DNA of 64,000 nucleotides from Comamonas testosteroni (lineage in GTDB: Bacteria; Pseudomonadota; Gammaproteobacteria; Burkholderiales; Burkholderiaceae_C), in the NCBI RefSeq assembly GCF_000761245.1, contig NZ_AWOR01000046.1:310001-374000 (forward strand), read 5' to 3'. Each line of letters starts with the position of its first letter. Position 1 is the stretch's first letter. The notes under the pieces were generated by a model, which was not told the origin of the DNA, did not search any database, and saw only the letters and a list, made by a program, of their open reading frames with translations. Positions 16,526-24,957 of this stretch are shown piece after piece. Both the position numbers and the translations under genes were made by a program.

Positions 16526-17524
16526 ATGCATACCAGCAACCAGACTTCGTTCATCTCTCGCCGCAGCCTCCTTGGCGCCTGTGCAGGCCTGAGCGGCCTT
16601 GCCATGACCGGCACCAGCATGGCGGTTCCTCTGCAGGGCAAGATTCGCCTGGCCGGCTGGAGCAAGCCCATCAGCGAGATCACCAATATTCTGGTCGAGC
16701 CCGAAAAAGGCTTCTTCAAGGCGAACGGGGTGGAGTTGGCCTATCTGCCCGGTGCGGGTGGCGGCGATGCGATCCGCAATATCCTCAGCGGCCAGGCCGA
16801 TGTCGCGTTTACCGACCCCGGCTCCTTCTTCATGGCTCTGGACAAGGGCGAGAAGCTGGTGGCCATCTACGACATCTATCCGCAGAACGTGTTCAACGTG
16901 GTCTCGCTCAAGTCCTCGGGCATTCGCAAGGCCGCAGACCTCAAGGGCAAGAAGATCGGTGTCTACAGCCTTGCCAGCGGTACGCGCCAGAACCTGCTGG
17001 TGATGCTGCATCAGGCCGGTCTCAAGGAGTCGGATGTGAGCATTGTCGTGACCGGTCTGCTGAACTTTGCTCCCCTGATGCAAGGGCAGGTTGATGCCAC
17101 GGCCGCCACTGATACAGGTCTGGCTGTGGGACTGCGCAAGGGCATAGGCGATGTCAATGTGATGCAGGTCAGCGACCACCTCAATATGTCCAGCGACATG
17201 TTTGTGGTGCGCGAGGAAGTGTTCCAGCAGAAGAAGGACTTGCTCAAGGCATTCGTCAAGGGCTATCGCGAAAGCGCTGCCTGGATGATGGCGAACCCCG
17301 AGGAGGCTTCGGTGCTGGCCAGCAAATATGCCATCGACGGCACGCGTCGCGATATCAATCTGGATGTGATTCGCCTGCGTAACGCCTCTTCCATGCCGGC
17401 AGTCCAGGGCCAGCCGCTGGGCAGCTTCGATATGGCCGCGCTGCAAAAAGGCGCCGATGCCTATCGTGCGCTGGGTATGGTGCAGCGTCAGATCAAGGTG
17501 GCGGATGTGGTTGTGCCGCTGTAA
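16526..17524 (+). CDS. ABC transporter substrate-binding protein (SsuA/THI5-like)
   Basis: This is a 332-residue periplasmic binding protein of the NMT1/THI5-SsuA family. The N terminus has a twin-arginine-type signal, SRRSLLGACAGLSGL, with likely cleavage near SMAVP. The fold is shown by ILVEPEKGFFKANGVEL, GQADVAFTDPGSFF and ADLKGKKIGVYSLASGTRQ. In this family the ligand may be a sulfonate, a formylaminopyrimidine or hydroxymethylpyrimidine. ATG 16526 lies 22 nt after the permease stop. As the last transporter gene behind a TPP riboswitch, it most likely binds a thiamine precursor or breakdown product (ThiY role). Confidence 0.87.
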   Translation: MHTSNQTSFISRRSLLGACAGLSGLAMTGTSMAVPLQGKIRLAGWSKPISEITNILVEPEKGFFKANGVELAYLPGAGGGDAIRNILSGQADVAFTDPGSFFMALDKGEKLVAIYDIYPQNVFNVVSLKSSGIRKAADLKGKKIGVYSLASGTRQNLLVMLHQAGLKESDVSIVVTGLLNFAPLMQGQVDATAATDTGLAVGLRKGIGDVNVMQVSDHLNMSSDMFVVREEVFQQKKDLLKAFVKGYRESAAWMMANPEEASVLASKYAIDGTRRDINLDVIRLRNASSMPAVQGQPLGSFDMAALQKGADAYRALGMVQRQIKVADVVVPL

Positions 17525-17527
17525 ATC

Positions 17528-17656
17528 TCCCCCTGAGGCGCGTTGCCTGGGCGGCCCAGCGCCTTCCCTCTCTCTCTCTCTCTCTCTCTCTCTGCGGGAG
17601 GGGATGACAGCATCGCTGCGGGGCGGCGGGGCCGCCAAGGCCATTGCCTGCTGTTT
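17528..17656 (+). repeat. Dispersed intergenic repeat, copy 2, with CT microsatellite
   Basis: The element begins CCCCCTGAGGCGCG and ends GACAGCATCGCTGCGGGGCGG, matching copy 1 at 3515. The middle is expanded by 13 CT units at 17568-17593. It lies between the ABC binding-protein gene and the SDR gene and may attenuate read-through. Confidence 0.75.
17568..17593 (+). repeat. (CT)13 microsatellite
   Basis: This is an uninterrupted run of 13 CT dinucleotides inside repeat copy 2. The related copies at 22877 and 26087 have only CCTCTCTCGC or CTCTCTCGC at the same place, so the tract grew from the repeat's own pyrimidine-rich stem. It lies about 105 bp upstream of the SDR start. Confidence 0.9.
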
Positions 17657-17697
17657 CTTACTTGGGGCCCGCCAGTGTTTGAACGGAAATCGTGAAT

Positions 17698-18495
17698 ATG
17701 AGTCAGTCTTCTTCAATGGGCTTGCGCGGCAAGGTGGTGCTGGTGACTGGGGCAAGCCGCGGGATTGGCGCGGCGATTGCCCTGGCGTTTGCGCGTGAGG
17801 GTGCCTCGGTGGCTGTCAACTACCTGTCCAACGACGAAGCCGCAGCCGGCACTGTGGATGCCTGCCTGGCCGCGGGCAAGGACTCGGGGGGGGATGCCTG
17901 GGCGGTCAAGGCCGATGTGGGCTCGCCCGATGCGGTGCAGGGCATGGTGGACAGCATAGTGCGCGAAGCGGGGGGCATTGATATCGTTGTCAACAACGCC
18001 TTCAGGCCCTATGCATTTGACCCCGAACGACGCAGCCGGTTTGACGATCTGCAATGGGCGGACTATCAGGCCCAGTTCGATGGGGCCGTGGGTGCAAGCT
18101 TTAATGTCTGCCGAGCGGTGCTGCCGTTGATGCGCCAGCGCGCGCGCGGCAGCATCGTCAACATCGTCAGCAATCTGGTGGAGCAGCCTGTTGTTGCCTA
18201 TCACGACTACACGACATCCAAAGGGGCCTTGCTGGCTTTCAGCCGCAATCTGGCCAGCGAGCTGGGGCCTGTGGGCATCCGTGTCAACTGTGTGGCGCCC
18301 GGGCTGGTCTATCCCACGCAGGGCACACAGGGCAGCAAGGAGTCTTTTCGTGAATCGCTGATGGCGGCCACGCCGCTGCGCCGGCTGGCGCGGCCCGAAG
18401 ATGTGGCGGGGCCGGTGCTGTTCCTTGCGTCTGAACTCAGCGGTTTCATGACCGGGCAGTTGCTGCTTGTCGACGGCGGTCTGGTGATGCGCTGA
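17698..18495 (+). CDS. Short-chain dehydrogenase/reductase (FabG-like SDR)
   Basis: This is a 265-residue classical SDR, an NAD(P)H-dependent alcohol/ketone/aldehyde oxidoreductase. The cofactor motif TGASRGIGAAIA is at about 18-29, NNAF near 97, the catalytic Ser in NIVSNLVEQ, and the Tyr-Lys pair in YTTSKGALLAFSRNLA. The C-terminal GQLLLVDGGLVM is typical. ATG 17698 is preferred over GTG 17692. It lies 173 nt after the thiamine-type ABC transporter, separated by a repeat. If read through, it could supply the aldehyde-to-alcohol step after LuxE/LuxC, but it may be independent. Confidence 0.88.
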   Translation: MSQSSSMGLRGKVVLVTGASRGIGAAIALAFAREGASVAVNYLSNDEAAAGTVDACLAAGKDSGGDAWAVKADVGSPDAVQGMVDSIVREAGGIDIVVNNAFRPYAFDPERRSRFDDLQWADYQAQFDGAVGASFNVCRAVLPLMRQRARGSIVNIVSNLVEQPVVAYHDYTTSKGALLAFSRNLASELGPVGIRVNCVAPGLVYPTQGTQGSKESFRESLMAATPLRRLARPEDVAGPVLFLASELSGFMTGQLLLVDGGLVMR

Positions 18496-18536
18496 GCTGC
18501 CAGGCAGCTAGGCAAAGCCTGCCTGCCTTCCTGACC

Positions 18537-18956
18537 TTACTGCTTGGCAGATGCCTGGGCGTGGTCCATCGCATCGATGATGGCCACGCCGGTCTGCTGC
18601 ACGCCGGGGGCGTTGAAGCCTGGGCCAGGCGTGACGGCCGGGTGGCTGAGCAACTTCTCGGCCATGCTGGGCGCTGCGGCAGGCGCGCTGGCCTGTACGG
18701 GGGAGGGCTGGTTGGCGGCAGGCTTGGCAGTTGCTTGTTCGGTGGAGTCCAGGTAGTCGTTATAGCGCTTGTAGGCCTGACGCTCGCTACGAGTCTGCTC
18801 CTGCTGCTGCTGTGAATGCTTGAAGTATCGATAGGCGACCGTACCCAGAATCAGTGCTGCCACCAGAAATACGGCAATAGCGGTGACGACGAGGTTTTCG
18901 TCGGAGCGCTGAGGCGATTGACGGACGGCGGTGGGCATGGGACGGGAAGCTGGCAT
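18537..18956 (-). CDS. Small single-pass membrane protein of unknown function
   Basis: I do not recognise this 139-residue protein. It has a short charged N terminus, one membrane segment (about residues 23-43, VVTAIAVFLVAALILGTVAYRYF), then a Q/E/R-rich stretch HSQQQQEQTRSERQAYKRY, an Ala/Pro-rich linker, and a C-terminal region ending AIIDAMDHAQASAKQ. The start may be ATG 18956 or ATG 18938. It is convergent with the SDR gene and lies downstream of azoR on the same strand, with a terminator between them, so it is likely a single-gene unit. Confidence 0.65.
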   Translation of the reverse strand: MPASRPMPTAVRQSPQRSDENLVVTAIAVFLVAALILGTVAYRYFKHSQQQQEQTRSERQAYKRYNDYLDSTEQATAKPAANQPSPVQASAPAAAPSMAEKLLSHPAVTPGPGFNAPGVQQTGVAIIDAMDHAQASAKQ

Positions 18957-19117
18957 CTGGGAAAACGTGACCGGGTCAACCGGGACTGGGACCTGATAAG
19001 TATCTAACTGTTTTCAGCGTATCAAAAACAGCGGGTTCAGGCCTTCAGATCGGCATTTTTTTCGAGAACTTCAGTCGGAAATGTCCTAAACCTTGGTCGT
19101 GAGCAAGTTTGTTGCGC

Positions 19118-19153
19118 AAAAAAGCCGGTACGCCATGGGCGGTACCGGCTTTT
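19118..19153 (-). terminator. Rho-independent terminator of azoR
   Basis: On the minus strand AAAAGCCGGTAC pairs with GTACCGGCTTTT around a 10-nt loop, with six T after the stem. It lies just after the azoR stop. Confidence 0.7.
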
Positions 19154-19169
19154 GCACCTCTGTCAGCTA

Positions 19170-19787
19170 TCAGGCAGCGACGGCTTGTGCTTGCTCGATC
19201 TGAGCCTTGGCAGCTTCCAAGGCGGCGGCCTTGGCGTCGGGGCCCATGGCCACGCCTTCAGCACGAACAATGGTCACGTCGGTCACGCCCATGAAGCCGA
19301 AGATCACCTTCAGATAGCTTTCCTGGTGCTCCATGGCCTGGCCCGCATCGCTGGTGGAGTAGGCGCCGCCGCGAGCGGAAGCGACGATGACCTTCTTGTC
19401 GCCGGCCAGACCCACAGGGCCGGTAGCGGTGTACTTGAACGTACGGCCAGCCTGGGCGATGCGATCCAGCCAGGCTTTGAGCTGCGTGGGAATGGTGAAG
19501 TTGTAGAAGGGGGCGCCCACGACGATCACATCAGCGGCCAGGAACTGGCTGACCAGCGCTTCGGAGACAGCGTTTTCCTGGCGTTCGATTTCGGTGGCAG
19601 CGGCCTGGCCGGTGCGAAAACCCAGGGATTGTGCGCTCAGGTGGCTGGGGGCGCTCACGGCCAGATCCAGGTAGTCCACCTTGGCTTCAGGGTTGTTCTG
19701 CTTGAGGCTGGCAACGATATCGGCTGTCAGTGCGCGGGTCACGGAATTGGAGCCAGTGATGGAAGAGTCGATGTGCAGGATTTGCAT
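19170..19787 (-). CDS. azoR: FMN-dependent NADH-azoreductase
   Basis: This is a 205-residue flavodoxin-like enzyme of the AzoR family, which reduces azo dyes and quinones with NADH and FMN. Visible motifs are the phosphate-binding [16 protein letters not shown] near residues 5-20, [23 protein letters not shown] (FMN and dimer contact) near 89-111, and ARGGAYS near 138. The length matches E. coli AzoR. It is transcribed away from the LysR gene at 19982, an arrangement in which the regulator usually controls the reductase. Confidence 0.92.
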   Translation of the reverse strand: MQILHIDSSITGSNSVTRALTADIVASLKQNNPEAKVDYLDLAVSAPSHLSAQSLGFRTGQAAATEIERQENAVSEALVSQFLAADVIVVGAPFYNFTIPTQLKAWLDRIAQAGRTFKYTATGPVGLAGDKKVIVASARGGAYSTSDAGQAMEHQESYLKVIFGFMGVTDVTIVRAEGVAMGPDAKAAALEAAKAQIEQAQAVAA

Positions 19788-19981
19788 ATTGGTATCTATA
19801 CCTCTAAAAATGAGTCAGAAAACACTTCTTGCCTAGCCCCGATGCTGCGTTGCGGCAAAACAGTGATTGGTTTTGAATTGCAATGGGATAGATTGTAGAT
19901 TTGTTTAGATTCGCCAATAAGTCTGCAAAAATGCGATAGATCGTTCCAAATATCAATTCAATCGATTCCAAGGAAATGTGC

Positions 19982-20923
19982 ATGGTGGATCTCAACGACA
20001 TGCTGTACTTCGTCGAGGTGGTCGAGCGCGGCGGCTTTGCTGCTGCCGGGCGGGCGCTGGGCATCCCCAAGTCGCGTCTCTCGCGCCGTGTTGCCGAACT
20101 CGAGGCACACCTCGGAGTGCGCTTGCTGCAGCGCACCACCCGCAAGCTGTCTCTGACGCAGGTCGGCGAGACCTTTTTGCGCCATGGCCAGGCCATGCGC
20201 GATGCCGCACTGGCTGCGTCGGATGCCGTGGCCGAAGTCCAGACCGAGCCACGCGGCACCATTCGTGTGACCTGTCCAGTGACTCTGGCGCAGACGGTGC
20301 TGGGTGAGCTGATGCCTGAGTTTCTCGAGCGCTGTCCGCTGGTGCAGGTGGAGATGCAGGTTACCAACCGCCCAGTCAATCTGGTCGAGGAGGGTGTGGA
20401 TGTCGCGTTGCGCGTGCGCGCCACTTTGGAGGACAGCGGCTCCATGGTCGTCAAGCGACTCGACAGCTCACGCCAGATTCTGGTGGCCAGCCCCGATCTG
20501 CTGCAGCGCCAGGGCACTCCCAGGTCGCTGGAAGACTTGCAGCTGCTCGACAGCATGGCGATGGCGGCAGTCGACGGCCATTCCAGCCTGCTGCTTGTCG
20601 GGCCCGAAGGCAAGGAGCATCGGCTGCAGTTGCAGCCGCGCTATGTGGTCGACGATTTGCTGACGCTGAAGTTTGCTGCCCTGGCCGGCAGCGGCATGTG
20701 CTGGCTGCCTGACTATATGTGTCAGGACGAATTGACCAGGGGCACTCTGGTGCAGTTGCTGCCGCAATGGGCGCCTCCGCGCGGCATTGTGCATGCGGTG
20801 TTCCCCTCGCGGCGTGGGTTGGCGCCGGCAGTCCGGCATTTTCTGGACTTTCTCGGTGAGCGCATGCCGGGCAGCAGCATCTCTGCCGCGCAGAAGGCTG
20901 CATCTGCCTCGGCGCTGCATTAG
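19982..20923 (+). CDS. LysR-family transcriptional regulator next to azoR
   Basis: This is a 313-residue LysR-type regulator. The N-terminal helix-turn-helix is VVERGGFAAAGRALGIPKSRLSRRVAELEAHLGVRLLQRTTRKLSLT, followed by an effector-binding domain starting at RGTIRVTCPVTLAQ. ATG 19982 was chosen because AAGGAA is correctly spaced for it, while ATG 19976 is too close to the ribosome binding site. It is divergent from azoR with about 194 bp between. In this subgroup (IPKSRLSRR) the divergent oxidoreductase is usually the target, so it likely controls azoR in response to quinones or electrophiles. Confidence 0.88.
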   Translation: MVDLNDMLYFVEVVERGGFAAAGRALGIPKSRLSRRVAELEAHLGVRLLQRTTRKLSLTQVGETFLRHGQAMRDAALAASDAVAEVQTEPRGTIRVTCPVTLAQTVLGELMPEFLERCPLVQVEMQVTNRPVNLVEEGVDVALRVRATLEDSGSMVVKRLDSSRQILVASPDLLQRQGTPRSLEDLQLLDSMAMAAVDGHSSLLLVGPEGKEHRLQLQPRYVVDDLLTLKFAALAGSGMCWLPDYMCQDELTRGTLVQLLPQWAPPRGIVHAVFPSRRGLAPAVRHFLDFLGERMPGSSISAAQKAASASALH

Positions 20924-21064
20924 CTTCTGCCCATAAGATAACAACAAAACATTCGTTGGGATTTGGACAGGCCCTGCCCACAATGACTGCCTTGTTATCA
21001 GATCAGGAGCACGCTGGGCTTTTTCCTCTGGCCCGGCTGGTGCTCCGAGATTACAGGAGGCAGC

Positions 21065-21652
21065 ATGACATCCCCATTTCGCATCGTGATCGTGCCAGGC
21101 TGGCGCAACTCCGGCCCCGGTCATTGGCAAAGCCTGTGGGCAGAGCAGCTGGAAGGAGCAGTGCGCGTACAGCAGCAGGACTGGCTGGTGCCGCACCGCG
21201 ATGCCTGGGTGACGGAGCTCGAAAGAGTCTTGCTCTCCGATGAGCGTCCTGCCGTCATCGTGGCTCACAGCCTGGGCTGCATCACGACCGCGCATCTGGG
21301 CGAGGCTGCCGCAGCGCGCGTTCATGGCGCCTTGCTGGTGGCTCCTGCCGACCCTGAGCGTCGTGCCCAGTTGGCGGACTTCGCTCCCGTGCCCTATGCG
21401 CCGCTGCCCTATCGCAGCGTGCTGGTGGCCAGCAGCAATGATCCGTTTTGCCCCATTCGCCGTGCGGGCGCTTATGCCAGGGCCTGGGGCAGCGAGCTGG
21501 TGCGTTTGCAGAACGCCGGACATATCAATATCGAGTCGGGCTTTGGTGCCTGGCCGCTGGGGCTGGCACTGCTGCAGTCGCTGACCGAGCAGGGCGGCTG
21601 GAATGCCCGGGCCTCTGAGCGGCCCTTGCAGTCAGCTGCACTTGCGGCTTGA
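21065..21652 (+). CDS. RBBP9/YdeN-type serine hydrolase
   Basis: This is a 195-residue alpha/beta-hydrolase of the RBBP9/YdeN (DUF1234-like) group. The N-terminal IVPGWRNSGPGHWQSLW is the family hallmark. The nucleophile is Ser in AHSLGCITTAHL, the acid is Asp in SSNDPFCP, and the His is in NAGHINIESGFG. A GGAGG ribosome binding site precedes the ATG. The physiological substrate is unknown. It lies directly upstream of the sulfate importer genes but is separated from them by a terminator, so a functional link to sulfur uptake is not established. Confidence 0.85.
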   Translation: MTSPFRIVIVPGWRNSGPGHWQSLWAEQLEGAVRVQQQDWLVPHRDAWVTELERVLLSDERPAVIVAHSLGCITTAHLGEAAAARVHGALLVAPADPERRAQLADFAPVPYAPLPYRSVLVASSNDPFCPIRRAGAYARAWGSELVRLQNAGHINIESGFGAWPLGLALLQSLTEQGGWNARASERPLQSAALAA

Positions 21653-21683
21653 AATCCTTGGTCAGGTTCCCGGTCATGCTTTA

Positions 21684-21732
21684 CTTTTGATAGCTGCAAG
21701 CGCTTACTGATAAAGCGCTTTCAGCTATTTTT
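21684..21732 (+). terminator. Terminator built from the GATAGCTG/AAGCGCTT repeat
   Basis: TAGCTG-c-AAGCGCTT (21691-21705) pairs with AAGCGCTT-t-CAGCTA (21713-21727), followed by five T. The stem matches the repeat family seen at 45202 and inside nrdJ. It lies after the hydrolase gene and before the sulfate operon. Confidence 0.65.
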
Positions 21733-21824
21733 GTGTTGGCTTTGCGTGCTGTTTTATTCTTTATATTAAATTTCGGAAAAACAAAGAAAAATATATTCTT
21801 TTGAGTTTTAAGGAGTCGTTCGCA

Positions 21825-21848
21825 CAATGTGTACATCTATACACATTG
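21825..21848 (+). promoter_or_regulatory. Inverted repeat upstream of sbp
   Basis: CAATGTGTA (21825-21833) and TACACATTG (21840-21848) are perfect 9-bp arms around 6 nt, ending 21 nt before the sbp start. It could be an operator or a 5'-UTR hairpin. The AT-rich sequence just upstream (21760-21815) is a plausible promoter. Confidence 0.5.
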
Positions 21849-21869
21849 CTCAAGAAAAGGCAGCGAACC

Positions 21870-22871
21870 ATGCATTCCGTGAAGCTCAAGACATTGTTGG
21901 CATCCATCGCACTGGCAGCAGCAGGCGCTGCCTCTGCGCAAACTCAGCTGCTCAATGTCTCCTATGACGTGGCCCGCGAGTTCTACAAGGATTACAACGC
22001 TGCCTTTATCGCCCATTACAAGAAGACCAAGGGCGTGGACATCAAGGTGGATCAGTCCCATGGCGGCTCCAGTGCCCAGGCCCGCGCTGTCAATGACGGT
22101 CTGGCTGCCGATGTGGTGACCTTCAACACGACCACCGATGTGGATTTCCTGGCCCAGAACGGCGTGGTCGCCAAGGACTGGAACAAGAAGTTCCCGCATG
22201 ATGCTTCGCCCACTACATCGACCATGCTGTTCCTGGTGCGCAACGGCAACCCCAAGAACATCAAGGACTGGTCCGATCTGGTGCGTCCCGACGTGAAGGT
22301 CGTGGTGGTCAACCCCAAGACCGGCGGCAATGGTCGCTACGCCTATCTGGCCGCCTGGGGCTCGGTGCGTGAAAAGGGCGGCACCGATGCGCAAGCGGCC
22401 GAATTCGTGCAAAAGCTCTACAAGAACGTGCCCGTGCTGGGCAAGGGCGGCCGCGATGCGACCAGCATCTTCTTGCAGCGCAACATCGGCGATGTGCTGA
22501 TCACCTTCGAATCCGAAGTCGTGTCCGTGGACCGTGAGTTCGGCCAGGGCAAGGTCGACGCCGTCTACCCCTCGGTGAGCATCGTGGCCGAGAACCCCGT
22601 GGCCGTGGTCGAGCGCACCGTGGCCAAGAAGGGAACGACACAGCTGGCCACCGACTATCTGCAGTGGCTGTACTCTGACGAAGCCCAGGAAATCGCCGCC
22701 AAGCATGCGATTCGTCCGCGCTCCGAAGCGGTGCTGAAGAAGCACGCCGACCAGTTCAAGCCCATCAAGCAGTTCACCGTGGCCAAGTACTTCGGCTCGC
22801 TGAGCGAAGCGCAGAAGGTGCACTTCAATGATGGCGGCCAGTTCGACAAGCTGTATACCCCCGGTAAGTAA
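21870..22871 (+). CDS. sbp: Sulfate ABC transporter, substrate-binding protein
   Basis: This is the periplasmic sulfate-binding protein, 333 residues. A signal peptide ends at GAASAQ, so the mature form begins about TQLLNVSYDVAREFY. The family signatures are QSHGGSSAQARAV, LVRNGNPKNIKDWSDL, NPKTGGNGRYAYLAAWG, and GRDATSIFLQRNIGDVLITFESE. The wording is close to E. coli Sbp. ATG 21870 gives the correct signal peptide. It heads the operon sbp-cysT-cysW-cysA, though a 157-bp gap with a repeat separates it from cysT. CysB control is expected in this family, but I cannot see a clear site. Confidence 0.94.
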   Translation: MHSVKLKTLLASIALAAAGAASAQTQLLNVSYDVAREFYKDYNAAFIAHYKKTKGVDIKVDQSHGGSSAQARAVNDGLAADVVTFNTTTDVDFLAQNGVVAKDWNKKFPHDASPTTSTMLFLVRNGNPKNIKDWSDLVRPDVKVVVVNPKTGGNGRYAYLAAWGSVREKGGTDAQAAEFVQKLYKNVPVLGKGGRDATSIFLQRNIGDVLITFESEVVSVDREFGQGKVDAVYPSVSIVAENPVAVVERTVAKKGTTQLATDYLQWLYSDEAQEIAAKHAIRPRSEAVLKKHADQFKPIKQFTVAKYFGSLSEAQKVHFNDGGQFDKLYTPGK

Positions 22872-22876
22872 CCGGC

Positions 22877-22963
22877 TCCCCCTGGGCCGCTTTGCGGCTT
22901 CCTCCTCTCTCGCTGCGCGGGAGAGGACAACAACCTCGCTGCGGGACGGCCCTTGCTCGATGT
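22877..22963 (+). repeat. Dispersed intergenic repeat, copy 3
   Basis: CCCCCTGGGCCGCTTTGCGGC begins the element, and CAACCTCGCTGCGGGACGGCCCTTGCTCG ends it. It lies between sbp and cysT and may lower downstream expression relative to the binding protein. Confidence 0.75.
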
Positions 22964-23028
22964 TTTTGAGCTGGGCCGTGCTTGATTGACCTTCAGTGAA
23001 ATCCATCCCTCCCGTTTCGTCTTTGAAT

Positions 23029-23886
23029 ATGTCCTCTGCTGCTCTAGCCCCCCGCAAGGCGCGTAGTGCCAAGCGAGTGTTGCCCGGTTTCGGGTTGACG
23101 CTGGGCTACACCATTTTTTATCTGAGCATCATCGTGCTCATCCCGCTGGTGGCCCTGCTGTCCGCCAGTTTTACTCTGACCTGGGGTCAGTTCTGGGCGG
23201 CAGTCTCGGCACCGGCCGTGGTGGCGTCTTACGAGCTGTCCTTCACCATGTCCTTTATCGCGGCCTGCGTGAACGTGGTGTTCGGCATGCTGATTGCCTG
23301 GGTGCTGGTGCGCTACCAGTTCCCCGGCAAGAAGGTGGTGGACGCGCTGGTCGATCTGCCGTTTGCGCTGCCCACCGCCGTGGCCGGCATCTCGCTGTCG
23401 GCGCTGTATGCGGGTAACGGCTGGATCGGGCAGTACTTCGAGTCGCTGGGCATCCAGATGGCCTACAACCCCAAGGGCATCGCGATTGCGCTGATTTTCA
23501 TTGGCCTGCCGTTTGTGGTGCGTACCGTGCAACCGGTGCTCGAAGACTTCGAGAAAGAGCTGGAAGAGGCCGCGACCAGCCTGGGCGCATCGCGCTGGCA
23601 GATTTTCTACAAGGTCATCCTGCCGCATATCGGCCCGGCGCTGCTGACCGGCTTTGCCATGGCTTTTGCGCGCGCCGTGGGTGAATATGGCTCGGTGATC
23701 TTCATTGCCGGCAATATTCCCATGGTCTCGGAAATCACTCCGCTGATCATCATGGCCAAGCTGGACCAACATGATGTGGCCGGTGCCACGGCCGTGGCCG
23801 TGGTCATGCTGCTGATCTCTTTTGTATTGCTGCTGCTGATCAACGCACTGCAGGCATGGCAGCGCAAGGCGCAGGGAGGCCGCTGA
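23029..23886 (+). CDS. cysT: Sulfate ABC transporter permease CysT (CysU)
   Basis: This is an inner-membrane permease of the sulfate/thiosulfate importer, about 285 residues with six spans. [16 protein letters not shown] and [27 protein letters not shown] (coupling loop) are typical of CysT. The start at ATG 23029 was chosen over an in-frame GTG at 22996 because it matches the usual family length. cysW follows one base after the stop. Together with CysW it forms the membrane channel energised by CysA. Confidence 0.94.
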   Translation: MSSAALAPRKARSAKRVLPGFGLTLGYTIFYLSIIVLIPLVALLSASFTLTWGQFWAAVSAPAVVASYELSFTMSFIAACVNVVFGMLIAWVLVRYQFPGKKVVDALVDLPFALPTAVAGISLSALYAGNGWIGQYFESLGIQMAYNPKGIAIALIFIGLPFVVRTVQPVLEDFEKELEEAATSLGASRWQIFYKVILPHIGPALLTGFAMAFARAVGEYGSVIFIAGNIPMVSEITPLIIMAKLDQHDVAGATAVAVVMLLISFVLLLLINALQAWQRKAQGGR

Positions 23887-23887
23887 G

Positions 23888-24928
23888 ATGTCTTCGATTC
23901 ACGCAGCCATTCAAGCGCTGTTCCCCAATCTGCTGCCCATCTGGGCACACCTCATCACCATCGTCGCGATTGCCCTGGTCGTGCTGGTCGCGCTTTACAA
24001 GATCACGGCCCCGCCCAAGAGCGCCAAGCTGGAGAAGATGACCACGACCGAGCCGCGCTGGGTGCGCTGGGTTCTGACCACGGTGGCCCTGCTGTTCATG
24101 CTGGTGTTCCTGATCCTGCCGCTGTTGTCCGTCTTCGGCGAGGCGCTGCGCAAGGGCTGGGATGTCTACGTCACGGCGCTGGGTGAGCCCGATGCGATCT
24201 CTTCCATCAAGCTCACGCTGATCACGGCGCTGATTGCCGTGCCCTTGAATCTGGTCTTCGGTGTGGCGGCAGCGTGGTGTATTGCCAAGTACGAGTTCAA
24301 GGGCAAGGCATTTTTGACGACCTTGATCGACCTGCCATTCTCCATCTCGCCCGTGGTCGCGGGTCTGATGTATGTGCTGGTCTTTGGTGCCAATGGCTGG
24401 CTGGGCCCTTGGCTGGCCGAGCATGAGATCCAGATCATCTTTGCCGTGCCCGGCATCGTGCTGGCCACCGTGTTCGTGACCTTCCCCTTCATCGCCCGTG
24501 AACTGATTCCGCTGATGCAGGCCCAGGGCAGTGACGAGGAGCAGGCCGCCATCGTGCTCGGTGCCTCGGGCTGGCAGACCTTCTGGAATGTCACCCTGCC
24601 CAATATCAAATGGGGTCTGGTCTATGGCGTGATTCTGTGCAATGCGCGCGCCATGGGCGAGTTCGGCGCCGTGTCCGTGGTTTCCGGCCATATCCGGGGC
24701 CAGACCAACACCATGCCTTTGCATGTGGAAGTGCTGTATGCCGACTATCAGGCGGCTGCCGCCTTTGCCGTGGCATCGCTGCTGGCGCTGCTGGCGCTGG
24801 TGACGCTGGTCATCAAGTCCCTCGCCGAATGGCGTGCCGAGCAGCAGGCCAAGGCCGCTGCCGAAACACCGCCCGAGCGTCCAGGCCAGATCAGCCTCGC
24901 AACGAACCAAACCGCCAAGGCAGCCTGA
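23888..24928 (+). CDS. cysW: Sulfate ABC transporter permease CysW, with N-terminal extension
   Basis: This is the second permease of the sulfate importer. Core features are [22 protein letters not shown] and [28 protein letters not shown] (coupling loop). At 346 residues it is about 50 longer than E. coli CysW. The extra N terminus, about residues 1-50, contains a hydrophobic segment [19 protein letters not shown] that looks like an added membrane span. GGAGG lies 9 nt before ATG 23888, which supports the long form, but an internal ATG at 24038 (MTTTEPRW) would give the standard length. Confidence 0.92.
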   Translation: MSSIHAAIQALFPNLLPIWAHLITIVAIALVVLVALYKITAPPKSAKLEKMTTTEPRWVRWVLTTVALLFMLVFLILPLLSVFGEALRKGWDVYVTALGEPDAISSIKLTLITALIAVPLNLVFGVAAAWCIAKYEFKGKAFLTTLIDLPFSISPVVAGLMYVLVFGANGWLGPWLAEHEIQIIFAVPGIVLATVFVTFPFIARELIPLMQAQGSDEEQAAIVLGASGWQTFWNVTLPNIKWGLVYGVILCNARAMGEFGAVSVVSGHIRGQTNTMPLHVEVLYADYQAAAAFAVASLLALLALVTLVIKSLAEWRAEQQAKAAAETPPERPGQISLATNQTAKAA

Positions 24929-24957
24929 GCTGCCGGGGTCAGAACAAGAGATTCATC

